NCBI GenBank assembly: GCA_008638375.1
Contig: CM018037.1
Span: 32,225,076 to 32,289,075, forward strand
From: Nyssa sinensis
Taxonomy: Eukaryota; Streptophyta; Magnoliopsida; Cornales; Nyssaceae
DNA length: 64,000 nt
Reading direction: 5' to 3'
Shown here: positions 10,701 through 25,700 of the stretch, one piece after another
Numbering within the stretch: position 1 is the first letter of the stretch
Layout: every line of letters starts with the position of its first letter
The notes under the pieces: generated by a model
Told to the model about the DNA's origin: nothing
What the model saw: only the letters and a program-made list of their open reading frames with translations
Databases searched by the model: none
Made by a program: the position numbers and the translations under genes

Positions 10701-13700
10701 AAACACAAGGATCAAAATTGACGGGTTCTTGTATTTACTTAGAGAAATTTCAGTTCCATTTAAAGTTTCTACTTATTTTCTGTTTTCAAACTCACTACAT
10801 ATAGTCAAAATTGAACACCAAAAGTTAGAAGTAAGACCACAATTCTTTCCATTGGATTATTAAAAACTAGATAATCCTCCAATTTACATTTTCTTTGCAG
10901 ATGGACCAATGGTTGGGAATTCCAATTTCTATTAGTCAAGTGGTCAATCATAAGAATTTTATCCTGTACTAAGCACGAAAAGGCTGCCTTCAAGGGCAAG
11001 CAAGCACCCAATTGGATTTGTAAGGAGATCTACCATCTGCAGCCACCTCCTTCATGGCTAACTTTTTTTTTTGAAAGTACCTAGACGCTTTTTTGTTGCC
11101 ATTCTGAATTATGGAACCCCCACTTCTCACCCCCATTGAATAAAGCTTTTCAAGAAAGTCTAGTAACATCTCAAGTTCCCAATCATTACTATATTTTACA
11201 AACATCAGGTATCAAAAAGCAATGCTCCCTCTCTGCTCCCAAAAATTTGACATTGATGCTCCCCTATTCTAGCTATCTTTCTCCATATAAATCTGGAATA
11301 TTATCTGAAGGAGAAAACCTCCAGCCAAATGTAAAGCTCTGGTGCTACTTTTGCAATAGAGCTTGATTTGATTGATAAATCGGCCCGACTCCCTAATCTC
11401 TAAAGTAAGGGGAGAATAACTGCCAATCCTTCCCTTCCCACGAGACCAAGTCTCTGACGCTTCCGTAGATCAAGTCTCTGACGCTTCCGTCCACAAGCAG
11501 TGGACATTGGAGTGTTAGAAATTAACATATAGTATGTTGAAGCCAATATGTTAGCCACCTTTATTTTGTAAGATGCTGGTTTCTGCTGCTTCTTTTTTAC
11601 CTGATTGTGTCCTAAATTATTTACTGGCTCTTTTTTTCAAAGTGGCTATGCTGGTGACAATATCATAAAAGTACTTCAAGGAGAGCGTATTGGTACCCTC
11701 TTTCATCGAGATGCACATAAATGGGCTCCACTTGGAGAAGTTGGTGCACGTGAGATGGCTGTTGCGGCAAGGGAAAGTTCTAGACGGATTCAGGTAGCAT
11801 TACTTTGCTTCATGGTTACTAAGATTTAATATGCTTATACTGTGTTGGTTATATTTCTTCTGGAAATTGAGTCACTCCTTACTTGTGGAACTCCAGATTT
11901 ATGGATATAAATTCTGTGAATATGGTGGCATGTTTTCCCCTGCAGGCGCTGTCTCTGCAAGATAGGAGAAAAATTTTGCTGGACATAGCTGCTGCCCTGG
12001 AAACAAATGAAAAACTGATCACAACTGAAAATGAAGCTGATGTTGCTGCTGCACAACAGGCTGGCTATGAAAAATCATTAATATCTCGGCTAGTTCTAAA
12101 ACCTGGGAAGGCAAGAATTTGCTTCTCTTTTTTTTGGGTGATTTTTCCCCAAGCCTAGTCCATAGGCTAGGCTTTTCCCAAGCCCTTCTAGTTTGCCTAC
12201 CATTTTTTATCTGTCTAAGTAAGTTGAACAAGGTTCTGCAGGGACCCAAGGCCCCCTGCCGGAGCTCCCCAAACCTGAAGTGGGAGTCAAAGGGTTCATA
12301 GCCTTTTTTATAAAGCGATTGTTATAGGACTAGTGGGATTTGAAGCCTGTACATCCCCTAATGGGCTGGCAGGTCAAATGACTTGAGCTACACAAGACTT
12401 TACTGAATTAGTGTAGGGTTAGCTTGAATAATTATTTCCTTTCAAATTTGCATCTAAATTGTGATTTCTGTCCCGCTTTATTTACTTCTGAATGTATGGT
12501 GTGATGGTGGTGTTCCTTGTGTAAAATGTTTCCATGGAGAAGTAATTCTCTTTCTCAAAGCATTCGTGTATTCTTGTTTCTGAATTCATCTGTGATATTT
12601 TGTAGATTTCAAGTCTTGCAAACTCAATTCGTGTCCTTGCAAACATGGACGAGCCAATTGGTCATGTTTTGAAGAGAACTGAGGTAATGATAGGGAATTT
12701 TGAGAATCTTGTATTTCTACTTTATCATATTCTGATAAGGCAAGGATGCAGACATGTTAGTAGAATTTTATATTTGAAGAATTCAACATATATAGAATAT
12801 CTGGTCTAGATATCTTAGTACACCTGAAAATTTTATATTTTGCACCTTAGGCTAGAAGTGAACCAAAGCAGGTCAGCTTCTTGGAAAATTTCTAAAGAGA
12901 TGCTCATTTACTATTGCTTATTTTCCTTTTTTTACCCCTTTTAATGACTTATTGCTTTCTGGTTTTATACATATGATCTAGGATATCATGATTGTAGATC
13001 TGTTTTGTTTCTAATGATTACTCTTGCATCCAGGTTGCAGATGGACTCATCTTAGAGAAGACATCATCCCCCTTAGGTGTTCTCCTGGTTATTTTTGAGT
13101 CTCGACCTGATGCTTTAGTTCAGGTAAATAGGATTGAAAAGCTTCTGGCCTATATTGCCGTGAGTTGATTGGACTTTGTTATAGATGTGATATACTGTTA
13201 ATTTTTTTCATACTAAAATGAACTATGGGTGGAACTATCTTCCATAACTGATTTCTGCAAGATACTTTGAGGAATATTTGCATTATATTTTGTGATTGAA
13301 TTTTTGAAAGCATGGGATGGGTGGTGTTTTTATCCCATAGTTGCCATCTTCAGAAAAGTTGGCTTCCTCACTTGAATTTGGCTTTGTGAAGTATTTCTCC
13401 ATCTCATGCAAGCATGGTATTGCTGGTGCATCTTTCATGGTTGAGTGCTCTTGCATGTTCATTCTTCCTTTTATTTCTTTTGTTAACCACTGGGACTTCA
13501 CTCTTCACCATATTTTTGCCGTGGGCACTATGTTATGTACAGATACGCTTGAGATTATGTCTCAATTAATTCAGCCTAAATGTTTTCAATTGAAACGGAA
13601 TGCTTGAAAATGGAGAATATTTTTTTCTCCTGCATCAAATAGGGCCCCTGACCTTTCAAACTTCTTCGAATTGGTGTTATATTAAGCCCACGCCTTTGTT

Positions 13701-16700
13701 TCATGGTGGAGAAGCATTGGCATGGCATCCATATGGGAGAGGTTGGGTTAAGGGTTCAATTTGTATAGCTAACTGCTAACAATAAAAAAAATTGGAGTTA
13801 TATTAAGCAGAAAGACTAGTTGAGTAGATTCCTTGCATTAATAATGCACACTTCCATTGTGTGCTAAAATGATTTCTCACTCTATTCCTCTTTTCCCTCT
13901 CCCTTTCCCAGCATAATTGGATCTATTTTCCAATAACTCATGGTTCATGTGCTTTCCATTGGATAATTGACTAACAAACATTGGCTTACTTTGATGTGGT
14001 TTTGAATCATGTGCATTATAAATTTGTTTTCTTTTTCCTTTGTTTTCTTAAAGTGGTTTCATAATTCACGAAATCATATGAATTGCTTTTGTCAACTAAT
14101 GCAACAGCTATGGACTAACACTTTTTTTCTTTGAATTATACATTATTGATCATCCCTTTTTTTGAATTTTCTATTATTTGATTAGATAGCTTCATTGGCA
14201 ATCCGAAGTGGGAATGGGTTACTTTTGAAAGGGGGAAAGGAGGCCAAGCGATCGAATGTGATCTTGCACAAGGTTTGATTTTCCCGAAATCTCATTTTGA
14301 ACTGATCCATTTTTCTAGTTTTATCACCTTTTCCCCATATTTTCAGGTTATTACTGCAGCCATTCCAGAAAATGTTGGTGAACGACTTATTGGACTCGTG
14401 ACATCTAGAGAGGAGATTCCTGATTTGCTCAAGGTGGTTTGATCAGAGAGTGATTGTAAATATTTTGTTGGTTAGAATGACAATTGATGCATTAAATACA
14501 AGTTGGAACTCATCATATACATTTCTGCTCCAGCTTGACGATGTGATTGACCTTGTGATTCCAAGAGGCAGCAATAAACTTGTTTCTCAAATCAAGGAGT
14601 CAACAAAAATTCCTGTTCTGGGTCATGCTGGTAAGTTAAATTTCACTTTACAACAACAGACCTTAACTATTTGCAATATATGCTCTATCGGGTCATGTAA
14701 TATATTTTTATGAGGAGAAGAACATGATGCTGGAAGGTGTAGTAAAGCTCTTATGTTTGCTGCCCAGATGGAATTTGCCATGTTTATGTTGATAGGTCTG
14801 CTAATATGGATATGGCAAGGCGCATTGTTTTGGATGCAAAAATAGATTACCCAGCAGCCTGTAATGCAATGGTAATTTATTTCATTTTTTCCACTCCTGA
14901 TAATCCTATGTTTGCTGATACTCCATATAGGGTTATAACAGATTTGACTAATATTTCTAGTTATTTAGTACTCTTTTATGAGTTAGCACAGTCCGCTTGT
15001 GTTGTTTTCTCCTCTTTCAGGAAACACTTCTTGTTCACAAGGATTTGATAGAGACTGGTGACCTTAATGAGCTTGTTGTAGAACTCCAAATTAAAGGTAT
15101 GGCTTCTTATGTGATTTTTTTTTTCTACTGATAATCAGTTATGAAAAACTTATAAATACCCTTCTAATATGTGAATCAGATCATACGCTTCAATTACAGC
15201 ACACTTTGCAAAATAACAGATTTAGTGATCTGAAAATTCTCTTCTTATCCTACCTTTAGTTTTTATCCTGTGCAGAGAAGAAAATTACGGAAAATAAGGA
15301 ATTGAGTCCTAACTCCTAATAACATATACTGTCACATTTTATTAAAAAAAGGTTAATTATTGTTCTTCTTGTAGCTAGAAAGAAAACCAATCATGCAATC
15401 GAAGTTAGCTCATCATGTCCCAGATCCCAATTATGTAAATAAGCCTACACCTGTTCCCATTCTGCATGGTATGTCAGTCCTAATCCACAATCCATGCAAC
15501 ATCATTTTAACTTGTTATTTTTTTGTTCCAATTCCACATATTGTCCTTGTTTAAACCTGTAGATATTTTATTGGAGTTTTGCACTGTAATGTGGTGTTCA
15601 AGGATAAAATATACTGCATAGTATTATGTGGTATCTGGTTAGATTTGATTGGTTGTTTGTGGAGGTTTCTTCTCTTCTTGTCTTTATACTCTAATTCTAA
15701 TGTTATCCGGAATGCAATATTGGTATTCCAGTATTTTCCAATCTCTCTCTCTCTCTGTTTTTTTTTGTTTGTTTTCAGAGCACAAGTTTGTTATAAATTT
15801 CTACCACCTGCCAAACAGCATACTGTCCTGCAGAAACTTAATGATTAGCCACTTTTATTTCACTTTTAGCTTCAATCTGATTTTCTCTTTCTTCCGTTGG
15901 TTTTCATAGCCTAAACAGATCTCTTAATTCTTCTTGACATCCTACATATTTTGTGCTTCTCTCCAAAGGGATATCTTTTAATGGTAGAGATTTATGCTTC
16001 TCTCCAAAGGGATATCTTTTAATGGTAGAGATTCTTTTCTTTTCTTTTGAAATTTGTTCTGTCATCCTTTTTTGGTCTTAGCAACAAGAATGGCAGTAAT
16101 CTTATTCTGTGCTGTCTTCTCATTCAACAGCACAACAGTGGCAGTAATGGCTGACTGCCATTCTCTTATTGTTTTCTTGATCTAAGAATAATGAAGAAAA
16201 GGTTACATGGTCTTATCTTGCACATCACCTCCCTCAAGTTTTTGACCACACCTTAGGAATCCCGAGGATGTGGGAATACGAGTCGTACTTTTTCGTTGAA
16301 GGAAATAGCTCTTTCACCATCAATTAGTTACTAAAGGTGCAAGTTCGAGGGATTTGATGGACTTCTTACAGGTGACTTTTAATTAGATCCATAGATCTGG
16401 GGACAGAGTAACTGATTTTTGGCCAACAGGTTGTGACTGTTGAGCAATTTTTTTTTCCTTGGGTTGGTTCCAGGGCCTGGACTTCTCTTTTTACCAATGG
16501 TTTGGTTGGCTGGATGTCTCATCCACCATTGTATCCTTATCTTGTAATATGCTTTTGTTTCTTATTAGAAAACAGAGAGGAAATTTGGAAGCAGATTCAC
16601 TACCAAAGGGTGGAGCCATGACTTTAGAACCAGTTTTGGGGGAACTGCATGCCACTATTGTATCATAAACACATTGTTTTTGAAAAAGGGATTGTTAGTT

Positions 16701-19700
16701 TTTCATCATTAGTTGTTGTTAAATAGGAGACCTCGTCCTCCTCACGTATGCACTTATTCCCTATCCCAATAAATTTATGATTTTTAGGAACAAAATTGAA
16801 GAAATGAACCAAAAATAGAGGAAACTCAGGCCCCTTCTTTCTTTTCAGGGGAAAGAAATTGAGGAACAGTTCATAACTCTTATTTACTGAAGGACAGTGT
16901 TTAAAGCTGCAACTATTGTCGCTTCTGTTAGTTGCTGGGTGATGAAGAACAAAAAAGAAAAAAATGTGGGAGAAACGATAGAGATTGTTGCTGCCAGTGC
17001 CATCACTGCTTGCAGCAGTCACTGACACTTTCATGTCAGCCATCTATTGTTGTCTTCCCTGCTTTCTGCTGCTGACTGTTGTCCCTGTCATTACAATGCT
17101 GTCTTTCTTTTACTCTCTCTTTTCGTTTCTCTTTTCCTTCCCCTTGCCCCGGGTCTCCGTTTGTGTGTAGATGAATAGAAATTGACACAAACGGTGTTTT
17201 GGGGTACACAATGATAGTATACCTTATTTCCTACTTGTCCCTTTTGTTTTAACTTTTAAAAGATCCTTTTTCCTGAAGGAAAGTGGCAGCTCTTAAAAGG
17301 AAACAAGGGTAACAAATATAAGGAGAGAAAAATTAAGGGAGAATGGGGGATGAAGAAAAAGAAGAGAAAGGTTATAAAAGAAAATAGGAACAGATATAAA
17401 GTAAAATTAGAGAAAGATGTTGAGAAATAAATACATAAGAAAATATTTTCTGTTAAAATATAAAGGCATTTTGTAAGTTTAAAATAAAAAAGTCTTTTAG
17501 GCTTAGTGAGAGACTCAGAGTCATTTGGCCCAGGAATCATATATAAGGTGTTTAATTCAATTTGATGTTCCACTGTTGACTGTGTGTGGTATGGCCATAG
17601 AGTTTTTTGGGTTTCACGGTTTTGTGGTTCCTGTCCAAACCTATTATGAATGAAGCTTTCTTCCACCTATTTATCAGGGTTTATGCAGTTAGGTCGATGC
17701 CCTACAAAGCCTGTGTTCTGTCTTGTTCTATATTTTCAGCTTAATTTTCATTGTTTACAAGCCCTTCTTTGGTGGACACCTATGTAAAACTTCTCTCATT
17801 TGAGGATTTATTATAGGGGAGCTATATCTTCCTTTGAGTGGTTTCTCAAGTGATTGGAAATGGAAGTCTTAGACGAGGTTTTCTTCCCCCCCCCTCCTTT
17901 TTGCAAGTTTTGTTTGAAAAGTGTTATATGGATTTGACAATGGACGGTTGATGTGTAATAGATTATACCAAATACACGATGTCATATAGTATTTGAGTGG
18001 TATCTGGCTACATTTGATTTGAATTTGAAAATAATGTTTAACTTTTTGTTTCTATTTACAAGGGTATACATAATAGATTCAAAAATGTATATTTTCTCTC
18101 TTTGACAATAATCAATTGTCCGGTAAAACTTTCCATGTTTTACTGCTAATGACATTTTTCTGGAATTATATCGAGTTATTGTTTTTAAGCAACCAGTTGC
18201 TCCAAAAGGTTAATCTATGACTCTGACACAATTTTAAGTACATAGTTGCTCCAAAAGCTTAAGCTATTAGAGAATGGACCAACAATGTATATCAAGCTCT
18301 CAACAATTGTTATTTAATGTGACATTGATATATCATATCCATACTTTCGGAGAGTGGCCCTTTTATTGATGTTTATTACTTTAGCTGTGCTTATTATTCA
18401 TGAATCAAGTACAACCTTTGAGGAAAATAATTTAGCTAAACTAGTCAGTTGAAGGATCTGATGACCAGCCTACTAATGTGCATCTGTTGCAGGTGTGAAA
18501 ATATATGGTGGACCAAGGGTAAGCTCCTTGCTGAATATTCCAGAGGCACACTCATTTCATCACGAGTACAACTCACTGGCTTGCACGGTTGAAATTGTGG
18601 ATGATGTGTATGCTGCCATTGATCATATACATCGGCATGGAAGGCATGTTAGAATTTCTAATCATTCACTTGCTAAATGTATGCGCGCACATGCACGTTT
18701 GCAAAAGATATGTATGTAGATTTATTTTTGTTCCCTCTTAATGGCAGCGCCCATACTGATAGCATCATTACAGAAGACCGTGAAGTTGCAGACATCTTTC
18801 TACGTCAAGTTGACAGGTTTAGTTTCTTCTAACATATCTATTTATCTTATTTTGAATATTATAACATCTAATTTCCCATCATCTATACTTGTAAAAAAAA
18901 AAATCCATCATCTATACACTCAGTGATGCTATGTCCTTTCCTGTTAAGAGAAGTACAAGATTCGACATATTGCTATCATGAATTGTTTGATCTTTCTTGT
19001 AAAAATTTTATTCTGAATTTCATTCTCAATATATTAGCTCATCTTATTGCAATTAACAATGTAAAGTGGCTGGCCATTTTCTTTGCCAGTGCTGCTGTTT
19101 TTCACAATGCAAGCACAAGATTTTCTGATGGGGCTCGTTTTGGACTAGGAGCAGAGGTATTGTTTATCATTTAACAGTTCCGTTGACCGTCAATTAGTGT
19201 GCTCAAGTGTCTTTCTTTCATATTTACTGATATTTTTTGGTAGAACAGGTTGGGATAAGTACGAGTAGGATTCATGCTCGCGGTCCAGTAGGAGTTGAAG
19301 GATTGCTAACAACACGATGGTATGCTATGTTACAAATCTTCCTTGGTATAGTTTATATGATGTTGGAATTTTTTTTACAAAATCTTTAAATAAAAATATA
19401 TCACCTTTTATGGTATACATTAATGACAAATTTGTGGATGAATTACAAAGTAATGTTGTTCTATCTATAAGTAATGCCTAGAGGATGCAGCCATGTGTTG
19501 CTTTTTGAGAAATATAGGTGGTATTCTTTAAAAGGCTGAAGTGTTGTCTACCATGATGATAATTACCATTGGACCTATGTAATATCTGTAATAATTCAAT
19601 TGACTTACAAAAAAAATATCATTAATAGTTCAATTTAGCATTTTGAGGAGTTCAGCTTTTTTCCTTAAAGTTTGACACATTTTGTTGAGATTGAAGAATG

Positions 19701-22700
19701 CTTAAACACATACCCACATCTGACACGTGTACCTGAGTCTATGTAACAGAGGATTTAAGGCACAAGCTTGGCTTGTTTACCACTCAAATAAGCTTGAATG
19801 AGCTTTTATGATCCAAGGGCATGCTGCCCACAAGTGGTTCCATTGATTTGTAGCCCTGTCATCAAGTGTATTAAATGTAGAAGTCCTTGCAACAAGTACT
19901 ACAAGGAATATGGAAGAATTTAGGTTGGCATTTTGGGTCTAAGCAAAAAAAAAACTATAGTGTGATGACACTAGAGGCATGTAAATGTTAGTAGACCAGA
20001 AAAAGAATTTAAAGAAAAAAAAAAAACACAGATCAACAAGAATGAATAAATATCTAGTAACGTAAGTTTGGGTTTCTACAAATTTCTCTTCCTAATCAAA
20101 GAATGGGAAATATTCTTAAATCTAAAGACACAGAAAACAACTAAATATATCTATTTTTATATTCTTATCATATGTTTGAAGTAAAATGGCGTTTTATGTC
20201 AAATAGAGTCTTCAATATGGGCACTTCATCTATTTTGAAGCAAACATGCAACTAAGGAAACATAAAAAGGCTGAAGAGGGTATAGAAGTAAATATATTAT
20301 TATCTTTTGGTATTTTGTAGCTTTAATATATTTAACTCAACTCAACAAAGCCTTATTCCAATACCTTGGGGGTCAGCTACATGAATCCTATCTCGCCATT
20401 CTTCTCTATTTAAAGCCCTCAGCTCTATTTAGCTTTAATAGATTTAGAAAAGTCAAAATTTAAGTGTGGTTGAGTGAGCCAAGCATATCAGGTTATCTTC
20501 TTTCACACCTTGGTTCAGCGAAGATCTCGGCCTTCATATCTTGGTGAGCCATTTTGGGCTGATTTTGAGCTTCTCAAATATTTTTCAAGTTGAGTCTTCT
20601 CATGAGCTTGAGCTAGCCCAAATCTACTAAACTTGGCTCAGCTCAAATAGGCTCTTCTGGTGATATTTTGTGGGGCATATTTACTCCTATGGAATCAAGG
20701 TGATCAAAGTGGAAGATGAAATGAAATGTGGTAACCCCAAAGAAACTTTTTGTGTGGAAATGGATGGACTAGGCTCTCTTGGTTGACCACATTGTTTTTT
20801 AAGATTTTGAGATGAGGAAAACATCAAAACAAGGTTAAATTAGTTGTTTAATGATATGTTGAGGATGATGCTAAATGCCATCTTACCTTAAAAAGAGTAA
20901 ATGCCAAAATGTGAAGCTTTGCGGTACATTTGTACGGAACAAAGCAGATAAACCAGAATAGATGACCCTAGATGAACTTAATAAGTCATAGAATGGATCT
21001 ATATGAGCATGTCAGAGTAGGTATTGAGACAAGAAACTAAAATTTCTTGTTCTGGTTTGGCTCTTTTCAAGAAATTTACAATGGCTTTCTTCTTTGTGAG
21101 GCAGTTGTATCCGCTTTATTTTTTTTGATAAGTAAGACTTGTATATCATATAAATGAGCCCAAGGAGGGCTACAAGGGCAAAAACCCCAAAAGATTACAT
21201 GTGGCTAAGAGAACCCAAAAAATCTACAAAAGAAGTGACATTTACAGGAAAAGCCTCATTAGCCCAAAAAAATAGTAAACGCAAAAAGGCATCCTTAAAG
21301 AAAGGGGTAGACAGCTCCCGATCTTCAAAGACCCTATTGTTCCTTTCAGTCCAAATGCACCACATAAGGCAAATAGGGGCCAGATTCCAAATCCTCTTAA
21401 TCTCAAAGGGCAGCCTGTACCCTTCCCAAGCCAGCAAAAGGTCTTTGACTGAGCCCGGCATGACCCAGGAAAGGCCAAACAAATCTAAGACAAGGTTCCA
21501 GCAACTCCAAGAATCATGACAGTGGATGAGCACATGGTCCACGCTCTCCTCATTATTCTTGCAAAAGTAGCATCTGCTCACCAAAAGAAATCCCCTTCTC
21601 TTCAGGTTCTCCGTGGTTAAGATGGCCTTCCAAGAGGCTTCCCAAGCAAAAAAGGAAGCTTTTGGAGGGGCTTTTGAGTGCCAAGTTATCTTCCACGGGA
21701 AAGGCGGATTGTCCGGGTTGAACATGCTCTTGTAAAACGATCTGACTGAAAAGGACTTCTTGTCCGGCCTCCATATTCTCCTATCCTCCCTATCCTCCAT
21801 GACCCTAACATTGTTGAGGAGACAAAGGAAAGAGCCCACCTCTTCAAGCTCCCAATCAAAAAGATCTCTTCTGAAACGGGGGGTCCACATGATCTCATTC
21901 CCTACTCTTTCCATGCTCTCAGTCACCCGGGCCTCCTTGTTGAAAGCTAGATTGTAAAGCATAGGAAATTTCACCCTTAGAGACTCGACATCAGCCCAGA
22001 CATCATCCCAGAATTTTACACGCTCGCCGTTCCCAACAACAAAGGTGCATCTATCCTTAAAGATCCGCCATGTACCTTTGATGCTGCCCCAAAGCCCACA
22101 ACCCCTTGGGCCTCTAGCATTGCCCGAGCACCAACCCCCATCCTCACACCCATACTTGGAAACAATGATCTCTTTCGAAAGCTCTCTATCACTTTCCCCA
22201 AATTTCCATAACCATTTTCCAAGAAGGGCTGTGTTAAAAAGACCTAAGTCCTTCACCCCTAACCCCCCTACAGTCACTGGCTTTTTGATTTTATCCCAAG
22301 CAACTAAATGAATCTTCCTGCAGTCGCTATTGTGGCCCCAAAGGAAATCCCTCTGTATCTTTTCCAGTCTTCTGCTGACAGTCTTAGGCATAGAGAAAAG
22401 GGACATGAAGTAGGTAGGGAGATTGGAGAGGGTACTCTTTAGAAGAGTGAGCCTACCTCCCTTGAAGAGGAGCTGACCTTTCCAACCTGAAAGCTTACTA
22501 AAGAACCTTTCAACCACAGGGTCCCAAGCCCCTACAGATCTCGAAGAAGCGCCTAACGGAAGACCCAAATAAACCAAAGGAAGGCAAGCCACTCTGCAGC
22601 CCAGAGTACTAGCTAAGACGTCCATCTCCTGGATCTGGCCTATCGAGGTGATGCTACTCTTGGCAAGATTAATCCTCAGCCCTGACACCGCTTCAAAACA

Positions 22701-25700
22701 CAGAAGAACACATCTGATAAAGCGGAGCTGACGCACCGAAGGGTCACAAAATATGATTGCATCATCAGCAAACAACAAATGGGAAATAGTGACCCCTCCT
22801 GCCCCTCTACCCCCCACATGAAAGCCTTTAATAAGGCCAACATCCACCGCCCGACTCATAAAGTAACTCAGAGCCTCCATAGCTATCACGAAAAGGAAAG
22901 GGGAAAGAGGATCCCCTTGTCTCAAGCCTCAGGAGGAACGAAAAAAGCCTACCGGAGAGCCGTTAACAAGGACTGAGAAGGAGACTGTGGAAATACATGC
23001 CTGAATCCATTGCCGCCATTTACCCCCAAAGCCCATCTTGACCAACATTCTCAACAGAAAATCCCAACTAACATGGTTGAAAGCCTTCTCCATATCCAAC
23101 TTGCACACAAGCCCATTCCTTTTTTGCTTCAACCTGGAATCAATGCACTCATTTGCGATAAGGGCCGCATCTAGAATTTGCCGGCCTTCCACAAAAGCGT
23201 TTTGGGATGGAGAGATGATGCTACCCATGATTCTTTTCAGTCTTAAGGAAAGAACCTTAGCAATCAACTTGTAGACGCTACTAACAAGACTTATCGGGCG
23301 AAAGTCCTTTATGTTATCGGCTCCATCCTTCTTAGGAATGAGGGCAATAAAAGAAGCGTTGAGACTACGCTCAAAGCCCCCCTCCCTATGAAGACTCTCA
23401 AAGACCGCCATCACATCCAATTTCAAAACATCCCAGCATTTTTTGAAAAAGGCCATAGTGAAACCATCGGGACCTGGGGCTTTATCCCCGTTGCACGCCG
23501 CTAGAGCTTTCTCCACTTCCTCTTCCGAGAAAGGGGCCTCCAGATTGGAAGCGTCCTCAACATTCAACCGTTTCAAGAGCATATCATCCACCCCCGGTCT
23601 CCAACTACACGGCTCTGAGTAAAGGTTAGAGAAGAAGTCAACGATGCCCTTTCTAATAGGCTCCTCCTCATAGAGAACTTGATCATTAATAGCAAGAGAA
23701 GAGATTCTATTCTTCCTGTAGTGAGCAGAGGCCATTCTATGAAAGAATCTTGTATTGCGATCTCCTTCTTTAAGCCATATGGCACGAGACTTCTGTCTCC
23801 AAGAAACTTCCTCCATCCTGAGAATCTGCCCAATTTGACCCTTTAGGCTATCTCTCTCTCCCCTCTTTTCCGCATTAAGAGGGGTCCACTGGTCTTCCTC
23901 ATCCAACTCCATCAATTTATTCAACAAGGACTTCTTCCTAACCTGAATTGAGCCAAAAACTTCGCAATTCCACTTTCTAAGGTCATCCTTGAGGAATTTT
24001 AGCTTTCTAGCAATACAAAAGCTTGGAGTTCCTGACACAACGTAAGAAGCCCACCATTGTCTCACCAAATCCACAAAGCCTTCGTGATCAAGCCACATGT
24101 TCTCAAATCTAAAGGGGCTTCTTCCTGCACTAAAACCCCCACAGTAGAGCATAACCGGATGATGGTCGGAACAAGGCCTTGGCAAGCACTTTTGGGAGAT
24201 ACCCGGGAAGAAGTCTTCCCAATTGTGTGCCACCAGGAATCGATCCAACCGGGACATAGCAGGATGGTGACTTCCACGAGACCAAGTAAACCGCCCTCCC
24301 TCAAGGTGAAGGTCCAATAAGCTTTGAGAGTTTATGAATTCATTAAAATCTCTCATAGCCGAGGTAAAACTTCCACCTCCCAATCTCTCATTCGGGCTCC
24401 GCACGACATTAAAGTCCCCCCCCTAGACACCAAGGGATATGCCAAGAAGAAAGAGCCCCATGTAAGTCCTCCCAAAACAACCTCCTAACACCATCTGCAA
24501 GAGGACCGTAGACACCACAAAAGCCCCAACTCAAGGAAGATGAAACCATCTTAAACTTGCACAGCAAAGAGAACACACCGACTTTATGCTCCTCACATGG
24601 ACCACTCGGGAATCCCAAGCCACCAGGATTCCTCCAGCAGTTCCCTGGGCATTTAAAGCAGCCCATTGCACCCACCTAGAACTCCAAATGGAGCGGACTA
24701 TCCTGCGTGACATACTCTCCATCTTAGTCTCCTGAAAACAAATAATATCAGGCCTCCAATCTTGCAGCAATCCTTTGACGACTGCCCGCTTGTCCGGATC
24801 ATTCAACCCCCTCACATTCCAAGATAGAATTTTTAAATTCATGGAACAAAGACTGTTAAAAACTCCCACTGCCTTCCACTAAGGCCACCGTCGATTTACT
24901 CCCATCGTAATTAACAGAGCATGACAATTCTTTCATGACCCGTTGCATTCTTTTCGCAGACTTTTCCTTACTGTCTTTCTCCACAGAACCAGATTTTGGT
25001 AGCGAGTTTTGCAAGACGATTTCTCTAAAAAGATCCATCAAGCGGTCCTCGAATCCTACACATGGAACTCCCAATAATTTGCTTACCTTCCCCAATTTTT
25101 TGATTACCCAACCCTCGGTGACAGTCTGCTGGTGACTGAGAAGCTCTGCTGGACAGTCTTCCTGCTCCTGATTGTCCCTAGGAAAATATTCCTCCGGCAG
25201 GACCATAGCTAGAGGGTTGTAGGCCTCCAAGAACTCAGTATTTTCCTATTGTAGCATCATATCTGCTTCCCTCTGATCTATAGGGGTTGTCTGCACTTCC
25301 TGGACTGACTGCAATGGCCTCCACTTCTGCAGCCAGGGAACATTCCGCAAGCCAGTTGCTCTGCCTGTTATCTTTGCAGTAACTGTTTTCCATGTATTGA
25401 AGAAACTCTCTTTCATCAAGCATGCTACTGTTGTCTGAGACGAGCCCCTCTGAAATATAGTCATCCGTCGCTGCCACTGCTATCTGCTTCCCTTTACCTC
25501 CAATTCTCTCCTTCCTACCAGAAGCCAAGCCTTTGGAGTCTCCCTGCATCGCTACAGCAGCATGTTTATATGAAAAACCCACTGAAGGAGTGCATTTGAT
25601 TGAGCCAACGAGAGAGTCGGTGCGTCCCGACCTGGGCTGAATCTCTTCAGCCTTTTTCTGGGCCAGCCCATTCCCTCCATGAGGACGTCTATGACTTTGG

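Noticed and set aside
12320..12405. A true tRNA gene in P5CS intron 8
   Set aside because: A and B boxes are recognisable, but acceptor-stem pairing and an anticodon arm cannot be built. A SINE relic is more likely.
16663..17043. A 126-codon minus-strand ORF in P5CS intron 15
   Set aside because: No domain, low-complexity Phe/His-rich sequence and no splice context. It is likely chance.
24400..24600. Programmed frameshifting between LINE frames
   Set aside because: The breaks fall inside the endonuclease domain, at different places and with a homopolymer, and ORF1 is also broken. Decay or sequencing error is the simpler explanation.
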